A DNA stretch of 64,000 bases, taken from positions 2,294,001 to 2,358,000 of the forward strand of contig NZ_CP111108.1 in NCBI RefSeq assembly GCF_026314295.1, written 5' to 3'. Each line of letters opens with the position of its first letter. The stretch's first letter is position 1. Both the position numbers and the translations under genes were made by a program. Origin of the DNA: Caproicibacterium sp. BJN0003 (GTDB taxonomy: Bacteria > Bacillota > Clostridia > Oscillospirales > Acutalibacteraceae). This document shows positions 18,027 to 26,631 of this stretch, piece by piece. The notes below the pieces were generated by a model. The model worked only from the letters and a program-made list of their open reading frames with translations. It was not told where the DNA came from and did not search any database.

Positions 18027-19544
18027 TTAACATTTTGTTTGCTCCTGATAGTCTTTCAAAAGCTTTTTGCGGTCAATTTTTCCATTTTGGTTATAAGGAA
18101 AACTTCTTAGACGACAAAGCCGTCCCGGCAACATATAAGGTGGAAGCCGGCGCTTTAATTGTTTCATCAGGTCTTCGTCTGAAATCTTTTTTCCCTGATA
18201 AAACAGGATGATTTGATCGCTTCCCATATCATAACAGACTGCACAGGAAGAAATCTCCGTCACTGCAGAAGCAGCAGCTTCCACTTCTCCCAGTTCAATC
18301 CGGTAACCCATATGCTTAATCTGAAAATCCTTTCGTCCGGCATATTCAAGCTCTCCATAAGAATTATACAGAACAAGATCTCCTGTTTTATAAACAGGTT
18401 CCGGATAATAGGGATTCAGCGGATTTTGTACAAAAGCATCTGCTGTCTTTTCCGATTCTGCATAATATCCAGGTGCAACAAAAGAGCCTCGTACAAAAAG
18501 TTCTCCTTTTTCTCCGGGCTCAACCAGATGATTATTCTCGTCCAAAACAAATACGTCGCAGTTATTGCAGGCATGTCCGATCGGAAGAGATTCCCCATCT
18601 GCAAACTCCCGGTTCACTACATAGTAAGTGCAGATATCGGTAGTCTCGGTTGGTCCGAAGAGATTTGCAAAAGTACAGTCCGGCAAATGTCCCATCCAAT
18701 AATTAAGCTGCCTTGTCGGCATTGTCTCTCCCGCAAAAAGCACTCTCTTTAAAAACTGCGGCTTTTCGTAATCAAATGCTTTCCAGTTTGCAAGCAGGCA
18801 AAGCGCAGAAGGCACCCAATAAATAGTATTCACTTTTTTGGCATTGAGTTGTTGCAGCAACTGCAATGGAAATGAAAACGTCTGCTTTTGAATAATATGC
18901 AGGGTACCCCCCACACAAAGTGTGCTATAAACATCCGAAACAGACATGCTAAAATAAAAGGGCGTTTGACTGCCAAAGACAACGGAATCATCAATGGAAA
19001 ACGCCGAAACATACCAGTTAATATAAGAAATTACATTCCGGTGGCAAACAACAACTCCTTTTGGCATCCCAGTAGATCCGGATGTAAAAAGCGCATAAAG
19101 CGGATCCGCATCTACCATATTCTCACGGATCTCTAAAAGCAGTTTCTCATTAATTGGCTCCTGCACTGCATTTTCAAAAACTACGGTTTTCCCAGGCAGA
19201 AGTTCATCTGCTTTTTCTTTTAAAGTATCTACCGTAAGAATTGCAAACGGCGAAATTTTTTCAAGGATTGCGGTCATTCGTTTCTGCGGCATTTCAGTAT
19301 CCAACACTACATAAAAGTTTCCGCTGTAAGCAACTCCCATCATCGCAATCAAAGTTTCTACGCTGCGGGGAATCAGTAACGCCACGGCATGATTTTTCTG
19401 ACCAAACTTCCCCAAAAAACTTCCGAGTGCTTTGGCCTGCTCCAAAAGTTGCTGATAGGTCACTTCCTGCTGATCATCAGAAAACGCTGTTTTTTCCGAA
19501 AAATTTTCTTCTGATTTTTCAATCCATTCCAATATATTTTTCAT
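18027..19544 (-). CDS. dltA: Adenylation enzyme, DltA-like (amino-acid or acyl activation)
   Basis: A 505-residue ANL-superfamily enzyme. The P-loop FTSGSTGMPKG is at residues 153-163, the FGPTET motif is in the middle, the GDLV and R-x-x-x-Q-x-K hinge motifs follow, and the C-terminal catalytic lysine lies in NQNGKIDRK. Length and the short stand-alone architecture fit DltA (D-alanine:carrier protein ligase). The specificity pocket was not decoded, so another amino or organic acid is possible. It is the first gene of the leftward operon and should load the downstream carrier protein. Confidence 0.82.
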   Translation of the reverse strand: MKNILEWIEKSEENFSEKTAFSDDQQEVTYQQLLEQAKALGSFLGKFGQKNHAVALLIPRSVETLIAMMGVAYSGNFYVVLDTEMPQKRMTAILEKISPFAILTVDTLKEKADELLPGKTVVFENAVQEPINEKLLLEIRENMVDADPLYALFTSGSTGMPKGVVVCHRNVISYINWYVSAFSIDDSVVFGSQTPFYFSMSVSDVYSTLCVGGTLHIIQKQTFSFPLQLLQQLNAKKVNTIYWVPSALCLLANWKAFDYEKPQFLKRVLFAGETMPTRQLNYWMGHLPDCTFANLFGPTETTDICTYYVVNREFADGESLPIGHACNNCDVFVLDENNHLVEPGEKGELFVRGSFVAPGYYAESEKTADAFVQNPLNPYYPEPVYKTGDLVLYNSYGELEYAGRKDFQIKHMGYRIELGEVEAAASAVTEISSCAVCYDMGSDQIILFYQGKKISDEDLMKQLKRRLPPYMLPGRLCRLRSFPYNQNGKIDRKKLLKDYQEQTKC

Positions 19545-19632
19545 AATTAAAAATCCTTACTTTTATCAATCGCCTTTTTGCAGAATTAACTGCATAAAAG
19601 GACAATGCCTTCATAAAAATACATTCTTTTTT

Positions 19633-19661
19633 ATTATAACCATGTCATAAAGAGAACACAA
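19633..19661 (-). promoter_or_regulatory. Predicted promoter of the dlt-like operon
   Basis: On the minus strand TTGTGT, 17-base spacer, TATAAT (plus-strand 19633-19638). Start of transcription would be near 19626, giving an 82-base leader before the adenylation gene. Nothing else was seen in 19545-19786. Confidence 0.5.
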
Positions 19662-19786
19662 GGGATAATTCCTTCTGAGTGGCATTTAATTCCATAAACC
19701 AAGCATTATTTTTCAGATTTTTTCTTTCTTTTGATAAAAAATAAGTGTATTCCCCAAAGAATCCTTTTATTTTATAATCTGTAATT

Positions 19787-20305
19787 TTATACAATTTTAA
19801 TCTGCTCTAGAAATTCCAAGAAATTTTGACGATCTTCGTTAGAAAAATATTCTAGGGAAACGGGAAGATATTCTTTAGAAAAAATGAGAAAAATGAACTG
19901 CGAAGTTCCAAAAAGATTTTGCAAGTCGCCCCAAAAAAAGTAATCGTTTATTCCCTCTGCCAATACTGAAAGATGATCCTCACAAAACTGATAATGAATT
20001 CTGTTTTGTGACGCAGGCATTCGTTCAAAATAAACTTTTTCTTGAAAATTTTCCTGACGAAAGGCAACTACAAAACTAACGATACTTAAAATAACAGCCA
20101 AAATAGCAATCATCATTTGTTCCGGCTGCACTGCGCAAATAATGGCAATAATCAGAAACGCAAATGCGCCCCCCAGCAGACTGTTTTTCATTCTGCGCTG
20201 CAGTCTTCTTCCTCCGGGCAATTTTTCCCAAAGGAATTTGGCGAATTCTACCATCTGATTGTCGTCAAATTCTGTTATATTTTTAAATAACACTGTTTTG
20301 TCCAT
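19787..20305 (-). CDS. YcxB-like membrane protein
   Basis: A 172-residue protein with a soluble N-terminus, a central hydrophobic hairpin (about residues 45-80) and a C-terminal domain with the YcxB-like pattern (YFERMPASQNRIHYQF, then NDYFFWGDLQNLFGTSQFIFLIF). The domain resembles PH-like folds. The function is not known. The frame extends to 20344, but AAGGAG lies 7 bases before the ATG at 20303-20305, which decides the start. It stands alone between the dlt-like operon and ppdK. Confidence 0.75.
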   Translation of the reverse strand: MDKTVLFKNITEFDDNQMVEFAKFLWEKLPGGRRLQRRMKNSLLGGAFAFLIIAIICAVQPEQMMIAILAVILSIVSFVVAFRQENFQEKVYFERMPASQNRIHYQFCEDHLSVLAEGINDYFFWGDLQNLFGTSQFIFLIFSKEYLPVSLEYFSNEDRQNFLEFLEQIKIV

Positions 20306-20617
20306 CGATTGGCTCCTTAAGGCAGAGTATTTTAATTGTGGCATAAAAAGGTGTTTTATGTCACAATTTTATAAAAAGCATATTTTTTATTTGTAAATTT
20401 GTATTCCTTTACCTTTAAAGTTTACATAGAACAGCTTTAAAAGTCAAGAATTGTTACGTTTCTTTTAAAACTGACTATTTGGATTTACGCTTTATAGTGT
20501 TAATCTTCACATCATTTTGGTCTTCTAAAAATGAAGCTCATTCTGCAGTATAAAAAAGATCTCCGCGCATTGCCTTTTAAGCAATATGCGGAGATCTTTT
20601 AATTTAATGGTAAAAAA
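20306..20617. other. Intergenic region between ppdK and the YcxB-like gene
   Basis: About 310 bases without a gene. It holds the leader of the YcxB-like gene and the ppdK terminator at 20553-20600. The remainder is AT-rich; I see no further open frame or RNA gene. Confidence 0.6.
20553..20600 (-). terminator. Rho-independent terminator of ppdK
   Basis: Long hairpin with a CCTTTTAA-type loop; the outer arm AAAAGATCTCCGC pairs with its complement, with a short internal mismatch. On the minus strand it is followed by TTTTTT. It lies 18 bases after the ppdK stop. Confidence 0.88.
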
Positions 20618-23248
20618 TTACTTGCGAGGATTCTTAATCGCAGCCTGTGCCGCAGCCAGACGTGCAACCGGCACACGGAACGGTGAACAGGAAACATAAT
20701 TAAGACCAACATCATGGCAGAACTCAACAGAAGTTGGATCTCCACCATGTTCGCCGCAAATTCCGAGATGGATATCCGGGCGGGTCTTGCGGCCCAGCTC
20801 AACAGCCATCTTCACCAACTTGCCAACACCCTTTTGATCCAGATGTGCAAACGGATCCAATTCATAGATCTTATTCTCATAATAAGAATCCAGGAACTTA
20901 CCAGCATCATCACGGCTAAAGCCGAAGGTCATCTGTGTAAGGTCGTTTGTACCAAAGCTGAAGAACTCTGCTTCCTTCGCGATTTCATCTGCAGTCAAAG
21001 CAGCACGCGGAATTTCGATCATGGTACCAACCTGATACTTCATATCCATGCCGGATTCTTTGATCAGCTGATCCGCGGTCTCGACAACAATATCTTTTAC
21101 GAATTTGAGTTCCTTGACTTCGCCGACCAGCGGAATCATAATACGGGGCTCAACCTTAAATTTATTGCGCTTTGTAACAGCGATAGCAGCATTAATAACA
21201 GCGGTGGTCTGCATTTTTGCAATTTCCGGATAGGTAACGCACAGACGGCATCCACGGTGACCCATCATCGGGTTGAATTCATGCAGGCTTGCAATTACAT
21301 TCTTCAAACGAGCAACAGTAATTCCGAGCTCGTCCGCAATCTCTTTAATGTCCTCTTCCTTCGTAGGCAGGAACTCATGAAGTGGGGGATCGAGGTAACG
21401 GATAATAACCGGACGGCCTTCCATTGCTTCATACAGGCCTTCAAAATCGCCCTGCTGGAACGGCATAATCTTTGCGAGTGCTTTTTCACGCTCTTCGGTT
21501 GTCTCTGCAACGATCATCTCGCGCATTGCCTTAATACGGGTCTCTTCGAAGAACATATGCTCTGTACGGCAAAGGCCAATTCCCTCTGCACCAAACTTAC
21601 GGCCCTGTTTTGCATCACGGGGAGTATCAGCGTTGGTGTAAACTTCGAGCTGACGGTACTTATCGGCCCATTCCATAAAGCGGCCAAAGTTTCCGCTAAT
21701 GGTAGCCGGAGCACTCGGAATCGCCTCTCCATAGATATTGCCGGTGGTGCCGTCAAGAGAAATATAATCTCCCTCTTTAATGGTCTTACCGCCGAGGGTA
21801 AAGGTCTTTGCATCATAGTCAACAACGATCTCACCACAGCCGGAAACACAGCAGGTTCCCATGCCACGTGCAACAACAGCTGCGTGGCTGGTCATGCCGC
21901 CGCGGACAGTCAGGATACCTTCTGCACTCTGCATGCCTTCGATGTCTTCCGGAGAAGTCTCACGGCGAACCAGGACTACCTTCTCGCCGTTCTTTGCCCA
22001 CTCTTTTGCGTCTTCAGCAGAGAAAACGACACGGCCGCAGGCAGCGCCCGGAGATGCAGCCAATCCTTTGCCAAGTGCCTTTGCCTTTTTAAGTGCTTCA
22101 GCGTCAAACTGCGGATGAAGCAAAGCATCAAGCTGCTTCGGCTCAACACGGAGAACTGCTTCTTTCTCGTCGATCATGCCCTCGTCCACAAGGTCAACAG
22201 CAACTTTCAGAGCTGCGTTTGCGGTACGTTTTCCGTTACGAGTCTGCAGCATGTAGAGCTTGCCATTTTCAATGGTGAACTCCATATCCTGCATATCGGT
22301 ATAATGTTTTTCGAGACGGTCTGCAATCGAAGCAAACTGCTTGTATACTTCAGGCATATCCTGCTTGAGCTGTGCAATCGGAGAAGGTGTACGAACACCA
22401 GCGACAACATCTTCGCCCTGTGCATTGATGAGATATTCGCCGAACAGTGCTTTCTCACCGGTTGCCGGGTTACGAGTAAATGCAACGCCTGTGCCGGAAC
22501 GATCGCCAGAGTTACCAAAGACCATTGCCTGTACACTAACAGCAGTGCCCCAGTCATAAGGAATCTCGTTTAAGCGGCGATAAACATTTGCACGGGGGTT
22601 GTCCCAGGAACGGAAAACAGCCTTGACTGCTTCCATCAGCTGAACCTTCGGGTCAGATGGGAAATCCTCGCCCTTTTTCTCTTTATAGAAAGCTTTAAAG
22701 CGAACAACCAAATCTTTCAAATCATCAGCAGAAAGCTCGGTATCCATCTTAACGCCTTTTTCTGCCTTCTTCTGATCGATAATCTTCTCAAACTCAGGCT
22801 TCGGCAGCTCCATAACAACATCCGAGAACATCTGGATGAAACGGCGATAAGAATCATAAGCAAAGCGCTCATTGTTCGTGAACTTTGCAAGACCTTTGAC
22901 CACAACGTCATTGAGGCCCAAATTCAGAATTGTATCCATCATGCCAGGCATGGAAGCGCGGGCACCGGAACGAACGGAAACCAAAAGCGGATTTTCCGGA
23001 TCTGCAAATTTCTTACCGCAGATTTTTTCCATCTTTACAAGATACTCATCAATTTCCGCCTTGATCTCATCATTGATCTGGCGGCCATCATTGTAATACT
23101 GGGTACAGGCTTCTGTAGAGATTGTAAATCCCTGGGGAACCGGCATTCCTGCATTGGTCATTTCGGCAAGGTTTGCGCCTTTGCCGCCCAGGAGTTCTCT
23201 CATGTCCTTGTTGCCCTCTGAGAACAGATAGACATACTTGTGACTCAT
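20618..23248 (-). CDS. ppdK: Pyruvate, phosphate dikinase
   Basis: An 876-residue enzyme that interconverts pyruvate + ATP + Pi and PEP + AMP + PPi. The N-terminal ATP-grasp begins LLGGKGANLAEMTNAGMPVPQGF, the swivelling phosphohistidine domain has GGMTSHAAVVARGMG with His455, and the C-terminal PEP/pyruvate barrel ends in GICGEHGGDP and the VSCSPFRVPVARLAAAQAA segment. The frame stays open to 23362, but AGGAGG lies just upstream of the ATG at 23248 and the predicted promoter (TSS near 23326) falls inside the extension. Full length for the bacterial family. Confidence 0.97.
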   Translation of the reverse strand: MSHKYVYLFSEGNKDMRELLGGKGANLAEMTNAGMPVPQGFTISTEACTQYYNDGRQINDEIKAEIDEYLVKMEKICGKKFADPENPLLVSVRSGARASMPGMMDTILNLGLNDVVVKGLAKFTNNERFAYDSYRRFIQMFSDVVMELPKPEFEKIIDQKKAEKGVKMDTELSADDLKDLVVRFKAFYKEKKGEDFPSDPKVQLMEAVKAVFRSWDNPRANVYRRLNEIPYDWGTAVSVQAMVFGNSGDRSGTGVAFTRNPATGEKALFGEYLINAQGEDVVAGVRTPSPIAQLKQDMPEVYKQFASIADRLEKHYTDMQDMEFTIENGKLYMLQTRNGKRTANAALKVAVDLVDEGMIDEKEAVLRVEPKQLDALLHPQFDAEALKKAKALGKGLAASPGAACGRVVFSAEDAKEWAKNGEKVVLVRRETSPEDIEGMQSAEGILTVRGGMTSHAAVVARGMGTCCVSGCGEIVVDYDAKTFTLGGKTIKEGDYISLDGTTGNIYGEAIPSAPATISGNFGRFMEWADKYRQLEVYTNADTPRDAKQGRKFGAEGIGLCRTEHMFFEETRIKAMREMIVAETTEEREKALAKIMPFQQGDFEGLYEAMEGRPVIIRYLDPPLHEFLPTKEEDIKEIADELGITVARLKNVIASLHEFNPMMGHRGCRLCVTYPEIAKMQTTAVINAAIAVTKRNKFKVEPRIMIPLVGEVKELKFVKDIVVETADQLIKESGMDMKYQVGTMIEIPRAALTADEIAKEAEFFSFGTNDLTQMTFGFSRDDAGKFLDSYYENKIYELDPFAHLDQKGVGKLVKMAVELGRKTRPDIHLGICGEHGGDPTSVEFCHDVGLNYVSCSPFRVPVARLAAAQAAIKNPRK

Positions 23249-23332
23249 AGATAATCCTCCTACACTTTTAATATCAGTTTGCTGAAGTAAACTCAAATCC
23301 ACAAAGTGGCAGATTTCGCCCACTTCGTTATT

Positions 23333-23361
23333 ATTATAGCAACTTCCTGCCATGATTTCCA
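23333..23361 (-). promoter_or_regulatory. Predicted promoter of ppdK
   Basis: Minus strand TGGAAA, 17-base spacer, perfect TATAAT (plus-strand 23333-23338). The 23249-23666 gap holds this promoter, the prs promoter and their leaders; no gene is seen there. Confidence 0.6.
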
Positions 23362-23451
23362 CAGAAATTTTTGAAAATGCAAAGGTTTTCGAAGAAAATC
23401 GAAAGAAAAATGGCGCTTCCTACGAAAAAACAGATTCTTATCACTTCTCCC

Positions 23452-23480
23452 TTGAAATTTTATAGTAAAACACCTATACT
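23452..23480 (+). promoter_or_regulatory. Predicted promoter of prs
   Basis: TTGAAA (23452-23457), 17-base spacer, TATACT (23475-23480). Transcription would start near 23487, leaving a leader of about 180 bases before prs. Confidence 0.65.
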
Positions 23481-23666
23481 AATAATATATTTTCTGATAT
23501 TTATTTCACACAAAATAGACTTTTTACGAATTTTTCTTTTTTGTGCGGAATGATAGAAAAAGGGTTTTTCCCCTTTTGGCAACCTTATTATAGGACAAGC
23601 TGCCATGAAAAAAATCGGGAAAAAGAGGAGCCCACAAAACTGAATCATTTTACAGGGGGATATGAC

Positions 23667-24623
23667 ATGAATTTTCACGGCAAGGAAATCAAGATTTTCG
23701 CTGCCAACGCCAGTAAAAGCGTAGCAAAACAGATCAGCGAATGTCTGGGACTGCCCATGGGTAAGAGTGAAGTAACCACTTTCAGCGACGGAGAGATCTC
23801 CGTTTCTCTTCAGGAATCCGTACGCGGATCTGATTGCTTTATCGTTCAATCGACCTGCGCGCCGGTCAACAACAACCTGATGGAACTGCTTATCATGATT
23901 GATGCGATGAAGCGTGCCAGCGCTGCCCGAATCACTGCAGTGATTCCTTACTTTGGCTATGCCCGTCAGGACCGCAAGGCAAAAGCACGCGATCCGATCA
24001 GTGCAAAGCTTTGTGCCGATCTGATCACCACAGCCGGTGCGGACCGCGTCCTCACAATGGACCTTCACGCCGCACAGATTCAAGGCTTTTTCAACATTCC
24101 CGTTGACCATCTGCGCGGAGTTCCGCTTTTGGCATCTTTCCTCAAAGAGCGTGTCGCAGACCATGTTGACGATTATGTGGTAGTTTCCCCCGACCTCGGC
24201 AGCGTTACTCGCGCCCGTGACTTTGCAACCCGTGTTGGCACGCCGCTTGCCATTGTAGATAAGCGCCGCCAAAAAGCCAATGTCTGCGAAGTTATGAACA
24301 TCATCGGTTCCGTTCAGGGTAAAAAAGTCATCCTGGTCGACGATATGATCGATACTGCCGGTACCCTCTGCAATGCTGCAAAAGCAATTATGGAGCATGG
24401 TGCACTTTCCGTTACCGCCTGTGCAACTCATGGTGTTCTTTCCGGCCCCGCAATTCAGAGAATCCAGGATTCGGTCATTGACGAAGTTGTCCTTTTGGAT
24501 ACAGTTCCGCTGCCTCCTGAAAAGAAGCTGGACAAAATTACACTTTTGCCGACCGCTCCGACTTTTGCAGAAGCAATCGAGCGCATCTATGAAGATAAAC
24601 CGGTTTCCCCTATGTTTATCTGA
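23667..24623 (+). CDS. prs: Ribose-phosphate pyrophosphokinase (PRPP synthetase)
   Basis: A 318-residue enzyme making PRPP from ribose 5-phosphate and ATP for nucleotide, histidine and tryptophan synthesis. Visible motifs are the RQDRKAKARDPISAKL flexible loop, the MDLHAAQIQGFF segment and the PRPP-binding loop VDDMIDTAGT. The frame is open upstream to 23541, but AGGGGGA (23654-23660) and the conserved N-terminus place the start at ATG 23667. It is followed by pth and hemW. Confidence 0.97.
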   Translation: MNFHGKEIKIFAANASKSVAKQISECLGLPMGKSEVTTFSDGEISVSLQESVRGSDCFIVQSTCAPVNNNLMELLIMIDAMKRASAARITAVIPYFGYARQDRKAKARDPISAKLCADLITTAGADRVLTMDLHAAQIQGFFNIPVDHLRGVPLLASFLKERVADHVDDYVVVSPDLGSVTRARDFATRVGTPLAIVDKRRQKANVCEVMNIIGSVQGKKVILVDDMIDTAGTLCNAAKAIMEHGALSVTACATHGVLSGPAIQRIQDSVIDEVVLLDTVPLPPEKKLDKITLLPTAPTFAEAIERIYEDKPVSPMFI

Positions 24624-24650
24624 AATCCGGCTTGTTAAAATTCAAAATAG

Positions 24651-24692
24651 AGAAGGGACTGCTGGCCTCCCGGGCGGCGGCCCCTTCTTTTC
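24651..24692 (+). terminator. Possible terminator or attenuator between prs and pth
   Basis: Seven-base-pair outer stem (24651-24657 with 24682-24688), one mismatch, then six more pairs, followed by a T-rich TTTTCATCTTTTT stretch. It may partly terminate prs transcription before pth; no separate pth promoter is visible, so read-through is likely. Confidence 0.5.
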
Positions 24693-24718
24693 ATCTTTTT
24701 AAAGGAGGATTTTCCCCG

Positions 24719-25321
24719 ATGTTTTTTCAAAAATCTCCGGAAGCTATTGGTTCCATTGAATATCTTCTGGTGGGGCTTGGCAATCCCGGCAAAGAGTATG
24801 AAGGGACACGCCATAACACCGGATTTATGGCAATTGACAAAATTGCTGATGACGCGGGTGTAAAACTTGACCGCCTAAAATTTAAGGGGCTTTGTACGTC
24901 TGCAACATTCGGCGGTAAAAAAGTGCTTCTTCTAAAGCCTTCCACTTTTATGAATCTTTCCGGTCAAAGTGTCACCGAAGCCATGCGCTTTTATAAGCTC
25001 CCTCCCGAAAAAGTGATTGTGCTTTTTGATGATATTTCTCTCCCCTGCGGGCATCTTCGAATTCGGCGCAAGGGCAGCGACGGCGGACACAACGGCATGA
25101 AAAACATTTTGTATCTCTCCGGCAGTGATCAATTTCCACGCATTAAAATCGGCGTAGGGAAAAAGCCGAATCCGCAGTGGGATTTAGCAGACTGGGTCCT
25201 TAGCCACTTTTCAACAGACGAAATGAAACTGATGGACGAAAGCACCAAAAACGCTGCGGCCGCAGCTGCTCTTATGGTAAATGACAAAATTGACGAAGCG
25301 ATGAATCGCTATAACGGATGA
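24719..25321 (+). CDS. pth: Peptidyl-tRNA hydrolase
   Basis: A 200-residue hydrolase that releases tRNA from drop-off peptidyl-tRNA. Motifs: LLVGLGNPGKEYEGTRHNTGF with the catalytic His, KPSTFMNLSGQSV, and the SDGGHNGMKNI segment. AAAGGAGGA (24701-24709) precedes ATG 24719; the open frame continues upstream to 24632 but lacks conservation there. Residues 1-15 extend past the usual start. Its TGA overlaps the hemW ATG. Confidence 0.95.
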   Translation: MFFQKSPEAIGSIEYLLVGLGNPGKEYEGTRHNTGFMAIDKIADDAGVKLDRLKFKGLCTSATFGGKKVLLLKPSTFMNLSGQSVTEAMRFYKLPPEKVIVLFDDISLPCGHLRIRRKGSDGGHNGMKNILYLSGSDQFPRIKIGVGKKPNPQWDLADWVLSHFSTDEMKLMDESTKNAAAAAALMVNDKIDEAMNRYNG

Positions 25322-26433
25322 ACGGGCTTTATCTGCATGTGCCCTTTTGCGTTCAAAAATGCCCTTACTGCGATTTCTTTTCTCTGCGGGCAACAGAAGA
25401 GCAGATGGAATCCTATACGGATTTTTTGATTTTCACTATGAAAAAATGGAAAAAAGAGCACCCGGATTTTTTCTGCGACACGCTTTATTTTGGAGGCGGA
25501 ACCCCCAGCCTTTTAGGGGCTGAGCGGCTCTGCCGTCTAACAAATACTGCCCGAACCGAATTTGGTCTTACCGATGCTGAAATCACGGTGGAAGTTAATC
25601 CCGGAGAAATTCCGCCCGATTTTTTCCCACCTCTTTTTGAGGCAGGTGTCAACCGTATTTCATTAGGGCTTCAGTCCGCAAATTCTAAAGAACTTTCTTT
25701 TCTCGGGCGCCGACACACGCCTCAACAGGCTGCTTCCGCCATGGCAGAAGCACGACGCGCCGGAATTCAAAATATTTCTCTTGATTTGATTTTGGCATTT
25801 CCGGGACAGACCGACGATTCTTTAAAAGAAAGCATTCGATTCTGCCAAGAAAATGGTGCTTCTCACGTTTCCGCCTATCTTTTGCAAATCGAACCGGGCA
25901 CGTTGTTTTTTAAAAATCGAAACAGTTTAAATCTTCCCGGAGAAGAAGAAAACTGTGAACGATATCTTCTTGCCTGCCAAGAATTAAAAAATGCAGGTTT
26001 TTCCCAATATGAAATTTCGAATTTTGCAAAGCCGGGCTATGAAAGCCGCCACAATTTAAAATACTGGAATCAGGAAGAATATCTTGGGCTTGGTCCTTCT
26101 GCTTCTTCCTATTATAATAGAAAACGATTTTACTGGCCGCGTTCTCTGCGGGGATTTCTGATGGGAGAACCACCTATAGAAGAAACCGATCGTGTAATCC
26201 CTGCCGGCAGTTTTTCGGAATATGCACTTTTGCGTCTGCGCCTCTGCAAAGGACTAACTGAAAAAGATTGTCTGAGCCGCTTTTCTCATGGAATCCCAAG
26301 CTCTCTGCGTGAAGCAGCGATTCCTTACCAAAAAGCCGGGCTTTTAACGCAGTCACCTGAATCACTTTCACTGACGCCGCGGGGGTTTTTGGTTTCAAAT
26401 TCTTTGATCGAAACCTTGCTGGAAGCATTATAA
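25318..26433 (+). CDS. hemW: HemW-like radical SAM protein
   Basis: A 371-residue radical SAM enzyme. The cluster-binding cysteines are Cys11, Cys15 and Cys18 in PFCVQKCPYCDF, followed by YFGGGTPS and NRISLGLQS. A HemN-type C-terminal domain (YLGLGPSASSY) is present. The single cysteine spacing CxxxCxxC and the lack of an N-terminal extension match HemW, a heme chaperone, and not the oxygen-independent coproporphyrinogen oxidase HemN. Translation is coupled to pth (ATGA). Confidence 0.88.
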   Translation: MNGLYLHVPFCVQKCPYCDFFSLRATEEQMESYTDFLIFTMKKWKKEHPDFFCDTLYFGGGTPSLLGAERLCRLTNTARTEFGLTDAEITVEVNPGEIPPDFFPPLFEAGVNRISLGLQSANSKELSFLGRRHTPQQAASAMAEARRAGIQNISLDLILAFPGQTDDSLKESIRFCQENGASHVSAYLLQIEPGTLFFKNRNSLNLPGEEENCERYLLACQELKNAGFSQYEISNFAKPGYESRHNLKYWNQEEYLGLGPSASSYYNRKRFYWPRSLRGFLMGEPPIEETDRVIPAGSFSEYALLRLRLCKGLTEKDCLSRFSHGIPSSLREAAIPYQKAGLLTQSPESLSLTPRGFLVSNSLIETLLEAL

Positions 26434-26452
26434 ATCTTAAAATAACTTTTCT

Positions 26453-26490
26453 AAAAAGGGACTGGCAATTTTTTTGCCGGCCCCTTTTTC
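26453..26490 (+). terminator. Rho-independent terminator
   Basis: Stem AAAAAGGG-CTGGCAA paired with its complement with one mismatch and a short T-rich loop, followed by TTTTT. It ends the prs-pth-hemW transcript just before the heat-shock promoter. Confidence 0.85.
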
Positions 26491-26542
26491 TAGTTTTTTG
26501 TAAAAATTTTTGACAATTCATAATCTCTTTACAAATACCCTA

Positions 26543-26571
26543 TTGACACTGGGGCAAAGTAATGGTACATT
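26543..26571 (+). promoter_or_regulatory. Promoter of the hrcA-grpE-dnaK-dnaJ operon
   Basis: Consensus TTGACA (26543-26548), 17-base spacer, TACATT (26566-26571) with TG one base upstream (extended -10). The CIRCE operator starts 12 bases downstream, at the expected transcript start. Confidence 0.85.
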
Positions 26572-26582
26572 TATAAATGTAG

Positions 26583-26609
26583 TTAGCACTCGATCTTATA
26601 GAGTGCTAA
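26583..26609 (+). promoter_or_regulatory. CIRCE operator (HrcA binding site)
   Basis: A perfect TTAGCACTC-N9-GAGTGCTAA inverted repeat, the full CIRCE consensus, placed between the promoter and the hrcA ribosome site. HrcA represses the operon here until heat or misfolding titrates GroEL. The gene for the repressor itself follows directly, so the loop is autoregulatory. Confidence 0.97.
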
Positions 26610-26631
26610 CTCGTCAAAAGAGGTGATCTTC

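Noticed and set aside
20714-22573. 619-codon open frame on the plus strand
   Set aside because: Lies fully antisense to ppdK, whose conserved motifs cover the region. The translation has no family pattern and is rich in Cys/His/Asn from reverse-frame codon bias.
23249-23362. N-terminal extension of ppdK
   Set aside because: The AGGAGG site before 23248 and a TATAAT promoter inside the extension make it untranslated.
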